64,000 bases of DNA from Xylogone sp. PMI_703 (Eukaryota > Ascomycota > Leotiomycetes). The notes beneath the pieces are model-generated. The model saw only the letters and a list, made by a program, of their open reading frames with translations. It was not told the origin of the DNA and ran no database searches. A program made the position numbers and the translations under genes. The stretch lies in assembly GCA_021399445.1 (NCBI GenBank), contig JAJTUQ010000003.1, positions 4,588,001 through 4,652,000 on the forward strand, written 5' to 3'. Shown one piece after another: positions 43,691 through 55,576 of the stretch. The stretch's first letter is position 1, and the number at the start of each line of letters is the position of its first letter.

Positions 43691-44234
43691 AACCCCATAA
43701 TTTTTCGCTTCCCTTCCCACCAGCACCAGCCCATAGAAGGTTAGCTCCTACTCCATACATTGACCTCGGTGACACTGCTAATATGACTAGGATTCATAAA
43801 TATATCTACGAATTGTTTGTGATATATTTTCACATGATACTAGTACGGAGCACATACAACTTTGTCTAACCTTGACCGTCGATCCTGGATTGTGATGGCG
43901 GGTGTGAAATGGAAGGATTCTGTGAGAGCTGATTCCGTCTAAGGCACTTGAAGCAGGAAAAGGGCCCTGGAGCACAAGAGAATCCTACGTGTATCATATT
44001 TGTCTAGATACTATGATCATACATATAATATCATTATTGCTGAGCCGGCTCCTTATCATAGAATACTCTTGTACTTGTAAGATCAGTTGAATTGTCATTT
44101 CGTAAAACCATGCTACCTAGATTTTAGGATCGCTTCCTTAAGCAACACTACATCAGATTCATGTCACTTTACTTCCGATCACTTTGTAGACACCTTCCCA
44201 CACACATAACCGGCTTTGAGCCTTAGCCAATCTC

Positions 44235-45491
44235 TTAGTGCTCCTTCGGTTTGGCCTTAACCAGCTCCTCCCCCATGAGCGAATGCTTAGGATGTTTCGG
44301 ATCAACCTTTGGAAAATCGTGAACTTTGAGCCCGGCTTTTTCCTGGAACATGACAATGCAATCGGAACCACCAAATTGAAAATACGAAATTTCCTGTCCC
44401 TTTTCCACATACTGACCCTTAGAGATCGACAATTTTACTGAAGAAACGTGTGCCATGCCAATGGGCAGCACTGCTACCAATCCTAATTTATCATTTTCAA
44501 TCATAATCAATCCTCTCATCTGTAAGAACTGATACCCTGGACTATCAGGGGCATCTACCTCCGCACCGAGGCTTCCATGTGGAACTGCAGGCGTATTGTA
44601 TTTGCGGATTGGTGCGAGTGTAGGGACTCCGTCCTCATCGTTCGTGACCTTCACCTCCAGATATGCAGCACCTTGGATTACTTTTGCCTCGACAACTTTG
44701 CCTTTTACCGGGGCGTGCTGCCTATGATAGTCAAAGGTATTGAGGAAAGAATGGGTCCAAATACCATTTTTAAACTCGTCTCTATAGCTGCTATCCTCTA
44801 GCAGAGCCTCTATCGGCCATTCAATATTCTTGATATTGACATGTGAGTTTGCTTGGATATCCCAGGCTCCGTCGAACGTGCTGTCTGCAGGGAAGACAAT
44901 GACATTGTTATCGTTGGGACCAGCCAAAGGGCGTGTGCCTGCAATCAGATGGCGTGCGAACAATTCGTTGAAGGTCTTGAAGCCGCCGGGGGGGATGACG
45001 CATTCTGCAATTTTGAATTTAGGTGAATTTACAAAGCTCTGGAACGAAGTTGCATTTATGGAATCTGGTGTGTCCATGAAAGCACCAATCCTCTGTGCAT
45101 AACACACAATCCAAGCCGAGAGCCAAGTGAGCGGTTTTCTGATCGAAGTCGTTGTGATTTCTGTTTGTTGTTGGATCAAAGGAGGCTGATCCAAGATGAA
45201 GTAGAACATGCATATCATCCAGTAGATGTCTTTGCCCTCGAAATTCTCGTGCGGAATCCATCTTAGGAAGCGGTTAGCGAATCGAAGAAAGCCATCCGCA
45301 GAGGTGATGCCCCATTCTTTGAGTTGCGGTACGCCTGTTTTCAATGCAAGCTGGACAGCCTTTTCCAATGCATCCGGCTGGCTAGTGGCGTTTAGGTATT
45401 CTTTCAAGAGTAAGATTATAGGATCTAGGGGAAAGTCTTCATCATAACCTGGTGGAACTGCAACAGGGAGTTGAGGGAATTTAGCAACCAT
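44235..45491 (-). CDS. Phosphatidylserine decarboxylase-family protein (PsiD-like group candidate)
   Basis: A single exon of 418 residues with an ATG at 45491. Family marks: an N-terminal PLDPIILLL helical part, FKTFNELFARHLIAGTRPL near residues 170-190 (the FNxFFxRxL box), VFPADSTFDGAW, a FDYHRQHAPVKGKV block with the conserved His residues, RGLIMIEND, and the C-terminal FGGSDCIVMF. In this family the chain cleaves itself between Gly375 and Ser376, and the Ser becomes the pyruvoyl cofactor. Classical enzymes have LGST; here it is GGSD, a form seen in soluble fungal members acting on amino acids or unknown substrates. There is no signal peptide or membrane anchor. So this is more likely a soluble decarboxylase than the lipid biosynthetic enzyme. 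Neighbours give no pathway hint. Confidence 0.86.
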   Translation of the reverse strand: MVAKFPQLPVAVPPGYDEDFPLDPIILLLKEYLNATSQPDALEKAVQLALKTGVPQLKEWGITSADGFLRFANRFLRWIPHENFEGKDIYWMICMFYFILDQPPLIQQQTEITTTSIRKPLTWLSAWIVCYAQRIGAFMDTPDSINATSFQSFVNSPKFKIAECVIPPGGFKTFNELFARHLIAGTRPLAGPNDNNVIVFPADSTFDGAWDIQANSHVNIKNIEWPIEALLEDSSYRDEFKNGIWTHSFLNTFDYHRQHAPVKGKVVEAKVIQGAAYLEVKVTNDEDGVPTLAPIRKYNTPAVPHGSLGAEVDAPDSPGYQFLQMRGLIMIENDKLGLVAVLPIGMAHVSSVKLSISKGQYVEKGQEISYFQFGGSDCIVMFQEKAGLKVHDFPKVDPKHPKHSLMGEELVKAKPKEH

Positions 45492-46440
45492 TTCGTTGGA
45501 ATTGAGCTTAGATACAGTAAATAGAATTCTCTAACTTTTTTCAATATCAAAACCAAAGAACTAAGAGGATTCTGTGCAATCGAATATTGTAGTGGTTACA
45601 TTAAGCATTTTATAGACGAGATGCCCTCCACTCAGCTGGTCAAACCCAGCCTTTGGTGGAATCAATTATTTCAGCCGTACTAGTTATGTGTCGGACCACT
45701 AATGTTCATTCATTATATCACATCTGACAACAACCTCACCAAAACTACAGCCTCTAACAACTGTACCAGTAATATTGAAGTGTGGGTCAGGATGCTATAG
45801 GGCAGCTCGATAAAGTGAGTGTATCACGACTCATTAGACATGCGGAGCAGGGCTGCATATGCTCGGCCAAAACAAAGTGGCTCTCGCGAATACTGAGTGA
45901 TGTGCTTTTTGCGGGGTGGTGGGCTAACGAGTTTCCAATGCGACTTCATAATCATGAGAGGCCTTGAAGCGCAACCTTCTGAGGCTTGAACTCCTGCTCC
46001 ACACTATATAGAACCCAGACCTCCGTCAAAGAGACGTCTCACTTTTTCAAAAAAATTCTTTCTCAGAAGCGGTACAGACCTGAATTCTTAAACTCTGGAT
46101 CGGTAACGTAAAAAAGAGGAATCTATACATGCAGACCGAGCTGATCCTTCCCATCTCTCACAATAATGACCGAGATCTCGTTCAGACATGCGGAACGGCG
46201 GAAGTGGAGTGCATATGAAAGCATTCAGCTGAGAATATTTCACTCATCTTGCCAATGACCATTGGGTGACGAGAAGCCTGATGACGGTTCAATATAAGAT
46301 ATGGTTTTCAGCTGCCCTGTTGTGGAACCTCGCTTTCTACCCCACGAAATTGCAGGACACAACCTGACCCTCTCGTATAGCCAGTCACCTATCCTCTCTG
46401 CATATTCACACCGCGCCGAATTACACAGTTCAAAGCTGTA
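45492..46440. other. Intergenic, no gene recognised
   Basis: The left part holds the decarboxylase promoter. Short frames at 45782-45967 and 46301-46501 show no motif. Confidence 0.5.
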
Positions 46441-47997
46441 TTATAGATACTCGTCATACGACAGGCGAGCTTGCACAGGTGAAGGCTTATCAGGCTCATG
46501 AGGTTTTTCAAATGTATCGTCAAAATCATCCCTAACGGTTCCAAAGCCCAACTGGATCCGATTTCTACTATGCATTCCAATGAAAGGATTATGACCTCCA
46601 TCCAAAAATCTCGCTACCTCATCTTGAATCCATATCTTCCGATATGGGCTATACCCCGGGGTAGCAATTATGATCCTAGGATGGTTGCCCCTCCAATGAA
46701 AGTCGTCTTTAAATCGTTGTAGAAGCTCTGCCCAAGACCCCCTTAGAATTCTAAGACTAATAAACTCTAACGATGTGGTAGCTGGAGGTAGCTTCTTAAG
46801 GAAACCTAAAAGATCCTCTGCCAAGAGTGGTAAATGGGAAATTGTCAAATGGCGTAGAGAAGGCCATTCTTCTACGGGGATAGCCTTAAGAGTATCAGTG
46901 CAGCCGTCGAACTCATCGTCGCCATAATCATTTCTTTCAGTTAGAGCACTTGTATGGATGGAAAAATGTTGTATTGAACCGGCCGTTAGAAGTGCTGACT
47001 TCAGCAGGCTCTCTGGAAGGAATCCTAGCCCTGGACAGTCCTCGAAGTGCCACACGTTAATTGCAAGATCCAGACGCTTTAACCCACGGCTGCAGATGGT
47101 GCGAAGATTTTTGAAATCTTTTGAGTCGGTCCTAAAGAAATGGTACGGAATTCCTATCGTCTCCCGGTTCGCATCGATAACTAACTCTAATAGAGCTCGT
47201 TTATGAAGAGAAAGCTCTTCCAAAACAATATTTAAACCATGCCATCCGTCTCTTAAATCATGCCAAGACTTAAATAAGTCCATCTCTGTACTATCTCCAC
47301 ACCAACCCCATGGAATGGGATAATTGAAACTGGGCGGGAAAGACCTGATCATGGGAGTTGGGTACCTTGGATTGTAAATCGATGCACGATGAGTTTCATT
47401 GGTGACTGTAACTCTCTGCAATGCCACGAATGCAGACAACCCTTTTCGAAGAGCTTCTACATCCGACCCAGCTTTGATAATTTCTTGCTGTTCCTTGTAG
47501 AACTGGCGATAAAGTGCGAAATTCTCATCTAAACTCATGAGCTTCTCACTCTTATCCGGATACCTTCCAGTCCTCAACCGAACAATCTCAGCTGCACTTT
47601 TAAGCCCCCACTGTTTAAGATTTCCCACACATTCAGTTCTGAATCTGTAAATGTTGAATAGTATAGGTTCCCAACTTTGATCTTTGCGCTCCTCGTCGGA
47701 CGTAAGGTATCTGTTGAACCGCGCATCGTCCCATACAACTTCCTTTACCTGCTTGCGAAATTGTTCATGATCTGCAATGGCATAGAAAACTTTAATATTT
47801 TTGTAGCTCGGAGAGATAAAGACTCGTTCAATGCGAAGAATGCTGTTTATTCTAAGTCGTCTATTTGCAAGACGTAGGCTCTTGATATCCTTATTCGGCA
47901 GGAGAGTCGTAATGAGTTGGAGTACCTCGTCGGGTAGCGTAAGTATCGGTACACCGCTACGCGGAGGCGGATACAGATCTGAGCAGGTACCCGCCAT
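46441..47997 (-). CDS. F-box protein
   Basis: A single exon of 518 residues with an ATG at 47997 (MAGTCSDLYPPP). Residues 18-50 form an F-box (LTLPDEVLQLITTLLPNKDI, then SLRLANRRLR). A long C-terminal part of about 450 residues has Leu-rich strands such as SLRHLTISHLPLLAEDLLGF and LEFISLRILRG, typical of the large family of Eurotiales F-box proteins with a degenerate LRR-like or beta-rich body. It should be an SCF ligase adaptor acting in the cytosol or nucleus. The frame is intact and intron-free. It is one of seven F-box genes in this window. Confidence 0.86.
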   Translation of the reverse strand: MAGTCSDLYPPPRSGVPILTLPDEVLQLITTLLPNKDIKSLRLANRRLRINSILRIERVFISPSYKNIKVFYAIADHEQFRKQVKEVVWDDARFNRYLTSDEERKDQSWEPILFNIYRFRTECVGNLKQWGLKSAAEIVRLRTGRYPDKSEKLMSLDENFALYRQFYKEQQEIIKAGSDVEALRKGLSAFVALQRVTVTNETHRASIYNPRYPTPMIRSFPPSFNYPIPWGWCGDSTEMDLFKSWHDLRDGWHGLNIVLEELSLHKRALLELVIDANRETIGIPYHFFRTDSKDFKNLRTICSRGLKRLDLAINVWHFEDCPGLGFLPESLLKSALLTAGSIQHFSIHTSALTERNDYGDDEFDGCTDTLKAIPVEEWPSLRHLTISHLPLLAEDLLGFLKKLPPATTSLEFISLRILRGSWAELLQRFKDDFHWRGNHPRIIIATPGYSPYRKIWIQDEVARFLDGGHNPFIGMHSRNRIQLGFGTVRDDFDDTFEKPHEPDKPSPVQARLSYDEYL

Positions 47998-49699
47998 TGT
48001 ACTCGATAGCAGAGGGCTCCGTTGAATTAAATATAGTGTAACGTCTACATATAATCAATGCTTGCACTTGAACCGTGTCGACAGTACAATGTGGAAGAAG
48101 AAAACGGGCTGTCGAACTACACGCGTCGTCAACTCAAGAGCTGGAGGATAATGAAGGCCTGAAGTAAAGGCTCCTATGGGCACGCACTAGCGCTCAAAGT
48201 CGCTGACGTCGGTTGTGGCACAGACCACTTTCACTCATCAAAACTTCAAATCCTCAATCATACAATACAACTGAATTAATTTAAATAGCTTTCCAATTAT
48301 AATACAAGGCCAATAGTTATTCGAAGTCATGAATGACACGTACAAGACTTATACAGGGTCAGGCCTTACAAAACATTGCTTGCAGGGCCTTAGATCTGTG
48401 AGTATGCCAAAAGGGGTCAACGACTGTAGCGCGTTAGTGATACGATATAGCCCACTATAGGATTTTTGCATTTATAATATTATTCGTATGTGTGCATTTA
48501 TGCCTAATAAAACCTACTCATATTTAATTTTTCACAGTTATACCAGAAGTCAAACGTGTCAGAATGCCGGTATCGGCTGTGGTAGTCCGTGTCAAATAGA
48601 AATAACGACGCACTCAAGTGGGTTTAAGCCCGCCCCATTCACAATTTTTCAGAATATGTGCACTAATAAAAGTTACAGTCATACCGAAGGATGAAATATT
48701 AGCAGAACCAAATTGCGTTGCCTCCAAATAATTTAAGGAAGCCAACTATAATTTGCAATCCTTCATCCAAACCAGCAGTATGAACCACTGTAGATAACTT
48801 AATATGGGAGACATGGTTCTGGATTATACGATTTACCTCGCCAACCCATCAAGGCACAACACAGTGGAGTCAAGGCCATAACCAATCCTACGAGATCCCT
48901 ATTTTCAGTCGGTCCAGCCTACACGGAATGGTTCTTCTTCGGATGCTAGCTAGCGATGGAGCGATGTAGGGTTTGCAAATTTATAACACAAATCACCTTT
49001 CACTCTGCTTATCGGGGTGAGGTACAGCTTCTCAAAAATCTCTGGCTTATGGGCCGGTCAGCCGGCCAGTGGACCCGGCTAGCATAGGCTGGAACAATCA
49101 TTATTATTACTATTATCACGGTCTAAGAATCTATTTTAAGAATAGTTCTATCAGTGCAAAGGGCGATCTCTAACGTCTGGTTGCTTATTCACCTTTGTAT
49201 ATTGATGTGCCAAAGGTCCGAAACACGTACTGTCACATCGCCATTCACTCGCTCTGTTTTCTCAGGGTGGATCACCCGTGTTACATTAGCCTTCAGCCCC
49301 GAATCAAAATATGACATATGTTGGCAGATGCTTTCAGGCACAATCTTCAACCAGGCCACCCAGAGTTACTTAATGCGGGAGACACTAATGAGGAAGCTAA
49401 ATCTGAGAGCAAACGTAGGAGACGATAGGATATACGAGGGACGGAGGTGGTTTGGGCAACAGCAGGCAGGCGAGCATGGGCTCTCAGTAGACCGACACTT
49501 CGTCTTACAGGTGAGTTTATACGATATGTGAGGCCTAATTGGAGGGTGTTCAGGTAATTTTAACTTTAATGGAATCCACCATGCCACACTGCCTCAATCC
49601 GATTCCCAACTGCCTTCTCGGAACTTTGTATAAAGGGTCTAATTCTTAGAGGTTGAAAAGCAAGGTCTTGTTATTCTTGCTTTTTGTACTTCCACCGCC
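47998..49699. other. Intergenic, no gene recognised
   Basis: A 1.7-kb stretch. A GC-rich patch with inverted GGCCGG words lies near 49053-49080. The frame at 49154-49531 has no motif. The right end holds the peptidase promoter. Confidence 0.5.
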
Positions 49700-51652
49700 A
49701 TGAAGTTGTGGAACACACCTGCGATTGCACTGTTCGCGCTTGCGTGCGCCGTCTTTGCAGGGGGCGCCGTTGCTGTAACCCGCCGGAGCGCGCCGAAGTT
49801 TAGAAGTGCGCGGGCTCCGATTGTTCCACCCGGAGATGCCCCGGACATGTCTACCGTCTTCAACGCGACCTTTGAGCAGCTAATTGACCATGACAATCCG
49901 TCTCTAGGGACATTCAGTCAGTTTTATTACTATTCGACTGAATTTTACAAGGGCCCAGGAAGCCCTGTGGTGCGTAGAACCCAATTCCAGTAACCACTGG
50001 CTGTTCTAAATTGTGTACTTCCAAATGCTAACTACCCCCTTGCAGGTATTATTCTGTCCCGGAGAAGATGCAGCCCTCACTTATTCAGGGTAAGTAATGC
50101 ATCTCAGCTCGTAGCCAATTCCTAATGAGCATGCACAGATATGTATCAACAGACACAACCACGGGTGTCATCGCAAAGGAGATCGGTGCGGCCGTCATCG
50201 TCCTGGAGCACAGATACTGGGGATTTTCTTCGCCATTTGAGGAACTCACAACCAAGAATATGCGATTCTTAACCTTGAAGAATGCCATTGCAGATTTGAA
50301 CCATTTTGCATTGACTGCTAAGCTGCCTTTTGATACTACTGGTACAACTAATGCCGCCAAAGCACCGTGGGTGCTCGTAGGCGGGTCGTACTCGGGAGCT
50401 TTGGCTGCTTGGACCGAAGCCATAACTAAACCCTCCGTCATGTGGGCCTACTATGCAGGCTCGGCGGTCGTGGAAACGATTGGGAACTACTGGTCATACT
50501 TCCTTCCAGAATCAGAGCACATGACTAAAAATTGCAGCTCAGATATCTCCTTGGTCATTGAGCACCTTGATAAGATTGGCACAACCGGTACCGCGGCAGA
50601 CCAGACAGCGGTGAAAGACATGTTTGGGCTGGGCGGCCTGGAGCACTACGATGATTTCATGGAGTAGGTTACTCTGGCCTGCCAGGTGGGGATTTCCAAT
50701 AACAGTTTTGTAGAGTACTCGCGAAGGGGCCATCCGAATGGCAGGAGAGTCAGTTCTATGAAGACATGGGCTTTCGTACCTTCTGTGACTATATTGAGGG
50801 TGTTAACAGCAAGAGTCGCAAACTCCCCGGAGCTGGTGGAGTTGGTCTCCAAAAAGCACTAACGGGATATGCAAATTGGGTTAAGAATGAACTCATACCA
50901 GGCGAATGCGAATCATATGGTACGTCTGAGCTAATCTCAACCAGTAGTCCTTGGCTTTGGAGACTATTTGAATCCATCTCATTTAGTCTGATGCTCCAAT
51001 TAAGCACACTAATCCTCTCCTTAGGCTACCCCGAATTCAACGGCACTTACAATGTTGAATGCTTCAACACGTATAACGCATCTCTGCCTACTTACACTGA
51101 TGTTAGAGTCGACAATCCCTATAATAGACAGTGGAATTGGCTTTTGTGTGGAGGTTTCGGATGGTACGCTTACCTATTCCTTCCTAGGAGTCTGAGAGCT
51201 AACTGCATCCATTTAGGTGGCAAAACGGAGCGCCTTCTACTCAAAAAACAATTGTCTCTCGATTTATTCAGAATTCTTACTGGACAAGACAGTGCGCCCA
51301 GTGGTTCCCCACAGAGGATGGTTATACCTACGGTGTTAATTCTGGTGCAACGTATGATACTACCAATGCTTACACCGGCGGCTGGTATGCATTCGGCAAT
51401 TCGACTCGCCTCCTTTTCGTTTCTGGTACGAACGATCCATGGAGAACTAGTCAAGTTGTCTCTTCTTTGAGACATGGCGGTCCTAAGCCATCTACACCAG
51501 CTCAGCCCGTCTTCGATATTCCAGGTGGGTTTCACACGAGCGACATTGTGACTCAGAATGGCATTGTAAATCCCGGGTGTGCAGCTGTTCAGTCAAAGAT
51601 AGTTAAGCAGATAAAGGAGTGGATCGATGAGTATCCAAAACGCTCTAAGTAA
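49700..51652 (+). CDS. Secreted S28 serine peptidase (prolyl/serine carboxypeptidase-like)
   Basis: Six exons, 49700-49969, 50046-50089, 50139-50663, 50714-50919, 51025-51163 and 51217-51652, give 539 residues. All introns (48-105 nt) have GT..AG ends and keep the frame. ATG at 49700. Signal peptide at residues 1-25 (MKLWNTPAIALFALACAVFA). Family marks: FEQLIDHDNPSLGTFSQFYY, the substrate-side LEHRYWGFSSPFEEL, the nucleophile Ser188 in GGSYSGALAAW, Asp in FVSGTNDPW, and His in GGFHTSD. These give a Ser-Asp-His triad in an alpha/beta hydrolase with a helical SKS cap. It should be a secreted acid exopeptidase that removes dipeptides or C-terminal residues after proline for nutrient release. Potential N-glycosylation sites (NAT, NGT, NAS) are present. 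Confidence 0.92.
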
Positions 51653-52750
51653 ATAGCAATACCCAGGGTTAAGGGCTATTAGCTATAGCAAAGAATGCCC
51701 GTATATTAACTGAAGAGATCGAGTTCAATAATCTACCCATCTAATCTAATTTCACACCGTAACGATTAGCTAAGTGTTGTCAGGAGGGCATGTTCCCAGC
51801 GGTTGATTGCTCAAATTATGCTTATTCTTGCCTATGTGCAGCCTAATGTCGTGAACATCTTCCACAAATTCTTATGACTTGGATCAGTAGGAGTTTGACA
51901 ACCAATTTTCTCAGTTAATGTAGGGATATTTATATAAGCTATGCGGATCTATACTACCGGAATGTAGGTCGATAGGTACGTAGATGCTACGGAGTTACGA
52001 AAAGTTCCATCGAACCCCCACGTTGAGCAAAAATATCTAAGATGCTACCTAACACTGAGAGTGAATTCGCGAGTTTCGGACCTAGGAAAATACGAGAAAA
52101 CAAGTTTGGGATACTTACCGTGCAGAAAATTATGACGAAAGGGAATCCTGTCAGAGTTATTGGCCTACATTCATTTAATAGAATCCAAATCCGCAGAATG
52201 ACTGATAGACCAATGTTCGTCTCTAACGAACTCTTCCAACCTACACGACGTCCCTGGATGACTGACCTGGGCCTACAGGGTTATAAGTCTTGTTACAAAA
52301 TTCGCAACTTTGAGTTACTTGGTTGTATTGTTCTGCAACATTAAGAGATTTGTTGGGCGAAAGTAGTCTATGTAATAACCGATGTCGGTCATTTTGAGTG
52401 CCTTTAGGCAGGTTATGAACGCCATAGCTCAGGCCCTGATTTGATAAAGGTGCACTATAGTTCCATCCTAGACTTTCATAACACTCGGGATAGAGAGTGA
52501 TATGCAATCAAAATGTGGAGATAAGGGCTTACAGCTGACAAAGCACGCCGAGAACACTGATCAGTGTTGGTTTTACTATTTAAGGTCATGCTATATTTAG
52601 GATAGGTTGTATTATGCTATACCCTATTTTATTAGTTCCTGCGCACAGAGATCCAAGAGGGCGTTAGTACTCTATAATATCCAGACCTCCGCCAGCAACT
52701 TTACTTTCAGGGCGGTCATCGCGACCAGAACTGGCCTAAATTTCAATCAA
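51653..52750. other. Intergenic, no gene recognised
   Basis: The right end should carry the promoter and leader of the next F-box gene. Short frames such as 52042-52344 have no motif. Confidence 0.5.
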
Positions 52751-54064
52751 ATGGCTCCATCCCAACTTCTTCAACTCCCGTTCCATCTGTTGCAAGAGGT
52801 TTGCGAAGAACTTTGTTGGCATTGCTGTGGCGGACTTGACGAACATGGATTTCCCTACACAGATAATGAAGTTGCTACATTGAATAGCTTGTCTCGAACT
52901 TCAAAACTTCTTCATGAGATTGCCACTCCAATCCTTTATCATGCTTTCGATCATGGCTATAGCCAGAAGACAACAGGCAGCTTACTCTCACGTTACTTTC
53001 GCACCCTCGTCCAGCGACCAGACCTTGCCAAATTTGTCAAGTGCATCGCGTTCAAAGTGGGCCCATGGGAAATAGAAGATAAACCACTCTTCAACCAAGC
53101 AGCTATGCAACTTGGGTTGGAGCTGCCGGAAGATTGGGTAGAAGAGAATTCTCACGAAGTAGCGTTTCAATTAATCATTTTACATGCTCCTGCGGTTGAG
53201 GCGCTTTTCTTCGAAGTTTACGTCGTAAGAGCCAGAGAAGACGGAGAGTTGTCATTGCTTACGAATTTGTCGAGACGACGATCTATCTCAACTATGCTTT
53301 TAAAGTTGAAGGCTTTCCACTTTGCTCATTGGGATGCTCGCGAGACATGCCTCGATAACTTTGCTGGATTGTTCGTCCTAGCACCCAATATATCTTATCT
53401 TCATGCAGACGGTTGCTTTGGATTGCCTCCGCGTCTTCCATTGGACTACGTAACTGAGCTACGACTCACGGACAATATATTATCCCCTCAAGGTTTCGGG
53501 AATATTGTTTCATCCTGTAAACGGCTGAGGAAGTTAACATATACGGCCGAAGGAAATTTCCCCGCTGGCAGTGATGAGATACGTCTGGAAAACGCAATCA
53601 ACGCTCTTATCTGTCAGAGTGAGTATCTTGAAAGCCTCCATTTTGATTTCAACTGGCCAAGGTGCTCTTCCATTAATCCGTTTCATGGCGAAATCTTGAA
53701 AGGAGGAGCGTGCCCTCTTAGTAAGTTCCCGGCACTCAAATCAATCAGGATGGATGAATCGTGTCTCTATACGAAAGATATAAACCCTGATGGTGGAGCC
53801 TATACCCTTGTTCACATGCTTCCCAAATCAGTTGAATACTTTCAGCTCGATATATCTGTCGCTGTAGAGACTACAGGTAGTTCCATTGTCAAACTAATGG
53901 AAAATATCGCATGTCTCCCTAATATCAAACAAATTAAAATTCGTCTTCCAGAGGGACAAGTCGAAACCTGGACTAAAAACCACACTTTAGAGTACCTCGA
54001 AAAAGGTCTAGTAGGGCGGAAAATAGTCGTGGAAATCGAAGATCCTTTTGGCTGGGAAGTCTGA
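52751..54064 (+). CDS. F-box protein with LRR-like region
   Basis: A single exon of 437 residues. The ATG at 52751 is chosen because it begins MAPSQLLQLPFHLLQEVCEE, the start of the F-box. The open frame extends upstream but reads like leader. The F-box covers about residues 6-60, with an insert between its helices, and ends LSRTSKLLHEIATPILYHAF. The body has Leu-rich strands (VTELRLTDNILSPQGFGNIV, SLHFDFNW, IKQIKIRLPEG) resembling degenerate LRRs. It should be an SCF ubiquitin ligase adaptor. The frame is intact. The C-terminus ends in IEDPFGWEV; a loosely similar IEDPLIVGPGYVD ends the F-box gene at 60977-62591, so the two may be distant paralogues. Confidence 0.84.
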   Translation: MAPSQLLQLPFHLLQEVCEELCWHCCGGLDEHGFPYTDNEVATLNSLSRTSKLLHEIATPILYHAFDHGYSQKTTGSLLSRYFRTLVQRPDLAKFVKCIAFKVGPWEIEDKPLFNQAAMQLGLELPEDWVEENSHEVAFQLIILHAPAVEALFFEVYVVRAREDGELSLLTNLSRRRSISTMLLKLKAFHFAHWDARETCLDNFAGLFVLAPNISYLHADGCFGLPPRLPLDYVTELRLTDNILSPQGFGNIVSSCKRLRKLTYTAEGNFPAGSDEIRLENAINALICQSEYLESLHFDFNWPRCSSINPFHGEILKGGACPLSKFPALKSIRMDESCLYTKDINPDGGAYTLVHMLPKSVEYFQLDISVAVETTGSSIVKLMENIACLPNIKQIKIRLPEGQVETWTKNHTLEYLEKGLVGRKIVVEIEDPFGWEV

Positions 54065-55576
54065 ATGTGAGCCGTTTCTCACAGTGTGCGTATGTTGTAA
54101 TTACCCTATAATGACTGTAGTGCCGTGGGATATTTGTGGTCATGGAATTTGTTTTAAATGATGGTATATAGTAATATTGTATCGTATATTAATGAAGTAT
54201 TCGACTTCAAAAGGAACAATAATGCGATAAAGATAATAGTAAATACATCACTATACGTTTCTAGTCTAGCAGAATACATTGGAAATTTCCTCGACTTGGC
54301 ATACTGGTGCGCGAACGACTCCTACAAGCGTAATGTAAACGGTCCTATACGCGGCTCCGTACGAGGAGCAAGCTCCCTTGATCGTGTGTATGAATACAAG
54401 ATTTCTAAAAATATTAAAAATATTCCCTGCTGCAACATGCGGTGGAGAAATCCTAAAATATTAAAGGAGATATTATCTGGGACGCTCAGTAACGAAAATG
54501 CAGATAGCACAATGAAACATAAAATTCGCAGGAGGCTGAGGTCACGCTTACCGCGACTACTCCATCGGTTTCGACGCTTCCACTCAGAGAGATACGAACA
54601 ACTTAGAAACAAAGATAGAGTGAATAAGAGTACGTGTCAATTACAGAGTGAATGATGTAGGGCTCAGATAGCAACGTAATTTCAGAGATGACTATAAGGG
54701 GAAGACGGGACCGCACCGCAGATTTATAGCTGTGGTCGTGTTATATTTCCTTCCCTGCGATTTCCAACTGATTAGCTATTAAGTACAGAAACTCTGCGCA
54801 CCAACATTCCGCCATCCGCTATATGGTAGAAGAAAAACTGGTTTATGGTGATCCGTTTCCATCTAAAGACACTCCATAGTGCTAGCATCACCACGCAATG
54901 TATTTGCAACTTCATCTTCCTTGCCATTGCAATGCCTTCAGTTTCGCCACTATAATTAACTATGAATAGTAGATTTTGAAATTGCGCTCTACTAACACTA
55001 TAATTCATGTTGTAATATGTTACTGAGAGTGAAAATGTGTGAGTATTCCAGTCTGCTAAGCATTTCGGGGTGTCTTTAAGTAAGGCGGCGTGCCTATAAC
55101 TGAAGCCCAAAGATTCAACAGCTGAGACATTGCGGCCCGAATGCCTTGCGCAGCTCCAATGAGGCTTCGCCAGATATGCAGTATGATTTCCAAGAGAGGG
55201 AAAATGGAATATTCATCATGGCTCAGGTCAAAGGCTGAAGAAACCAGAGAAGACATTAACTACTACACGATCAGTACATAAAATATCAACCAACTGGCTT
55301 TCCCCTATATTAAGGCTTCGAGAGAAGGTTGGCAGCTGTCATCCTATCCTACTCCTCATCTCTGACAATTAGGACCTAAAATTAGAAATCTTCCGAACGC
55401 CACACTCCAGCCTCGTTGATGAAACATATCTCAGCTCAATAGAATCGCCCTCTCTCTCAAACCTCTCTCCTCTTAGACCTTCGATAAGGATGCTCTTCAT
55501 CGTTCTATTTACTTAAGTTATCACTATATCGAATCGCGCAATATTTACCCTCCTTTTGCTGCCGAAACTCTTGACT
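54065..55576. other. Intergenic, AT-rich, no gene recognised
   Basis: A 165-codon frame lies at 54158-54655 but has a disordered, basic composition and no motif. Minus-strand frames at 54772-55256 also lack motifs. Confidence 0.5.

Larger units (their letters stand above)
42759..44234. other. Intergenic region with sharp composition changes
   Basis: An extremely AT-rich block (43044-43310) and a GC-rich block (about 43560-43690) lie 250 bases apart. No nuclear gene was recognised. Confidence 0.55.

Noticed and set aside
49154..49531. 125-codon frame on the + strand
   Set aside because: No recognisable domain, and the minus strand is partly open too.
54158..54655. 165-codon frame on the + strand
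   Set aside because: The composition is AT-driven and basic, with no motif, no close upstream promoter signal and no splice partner.
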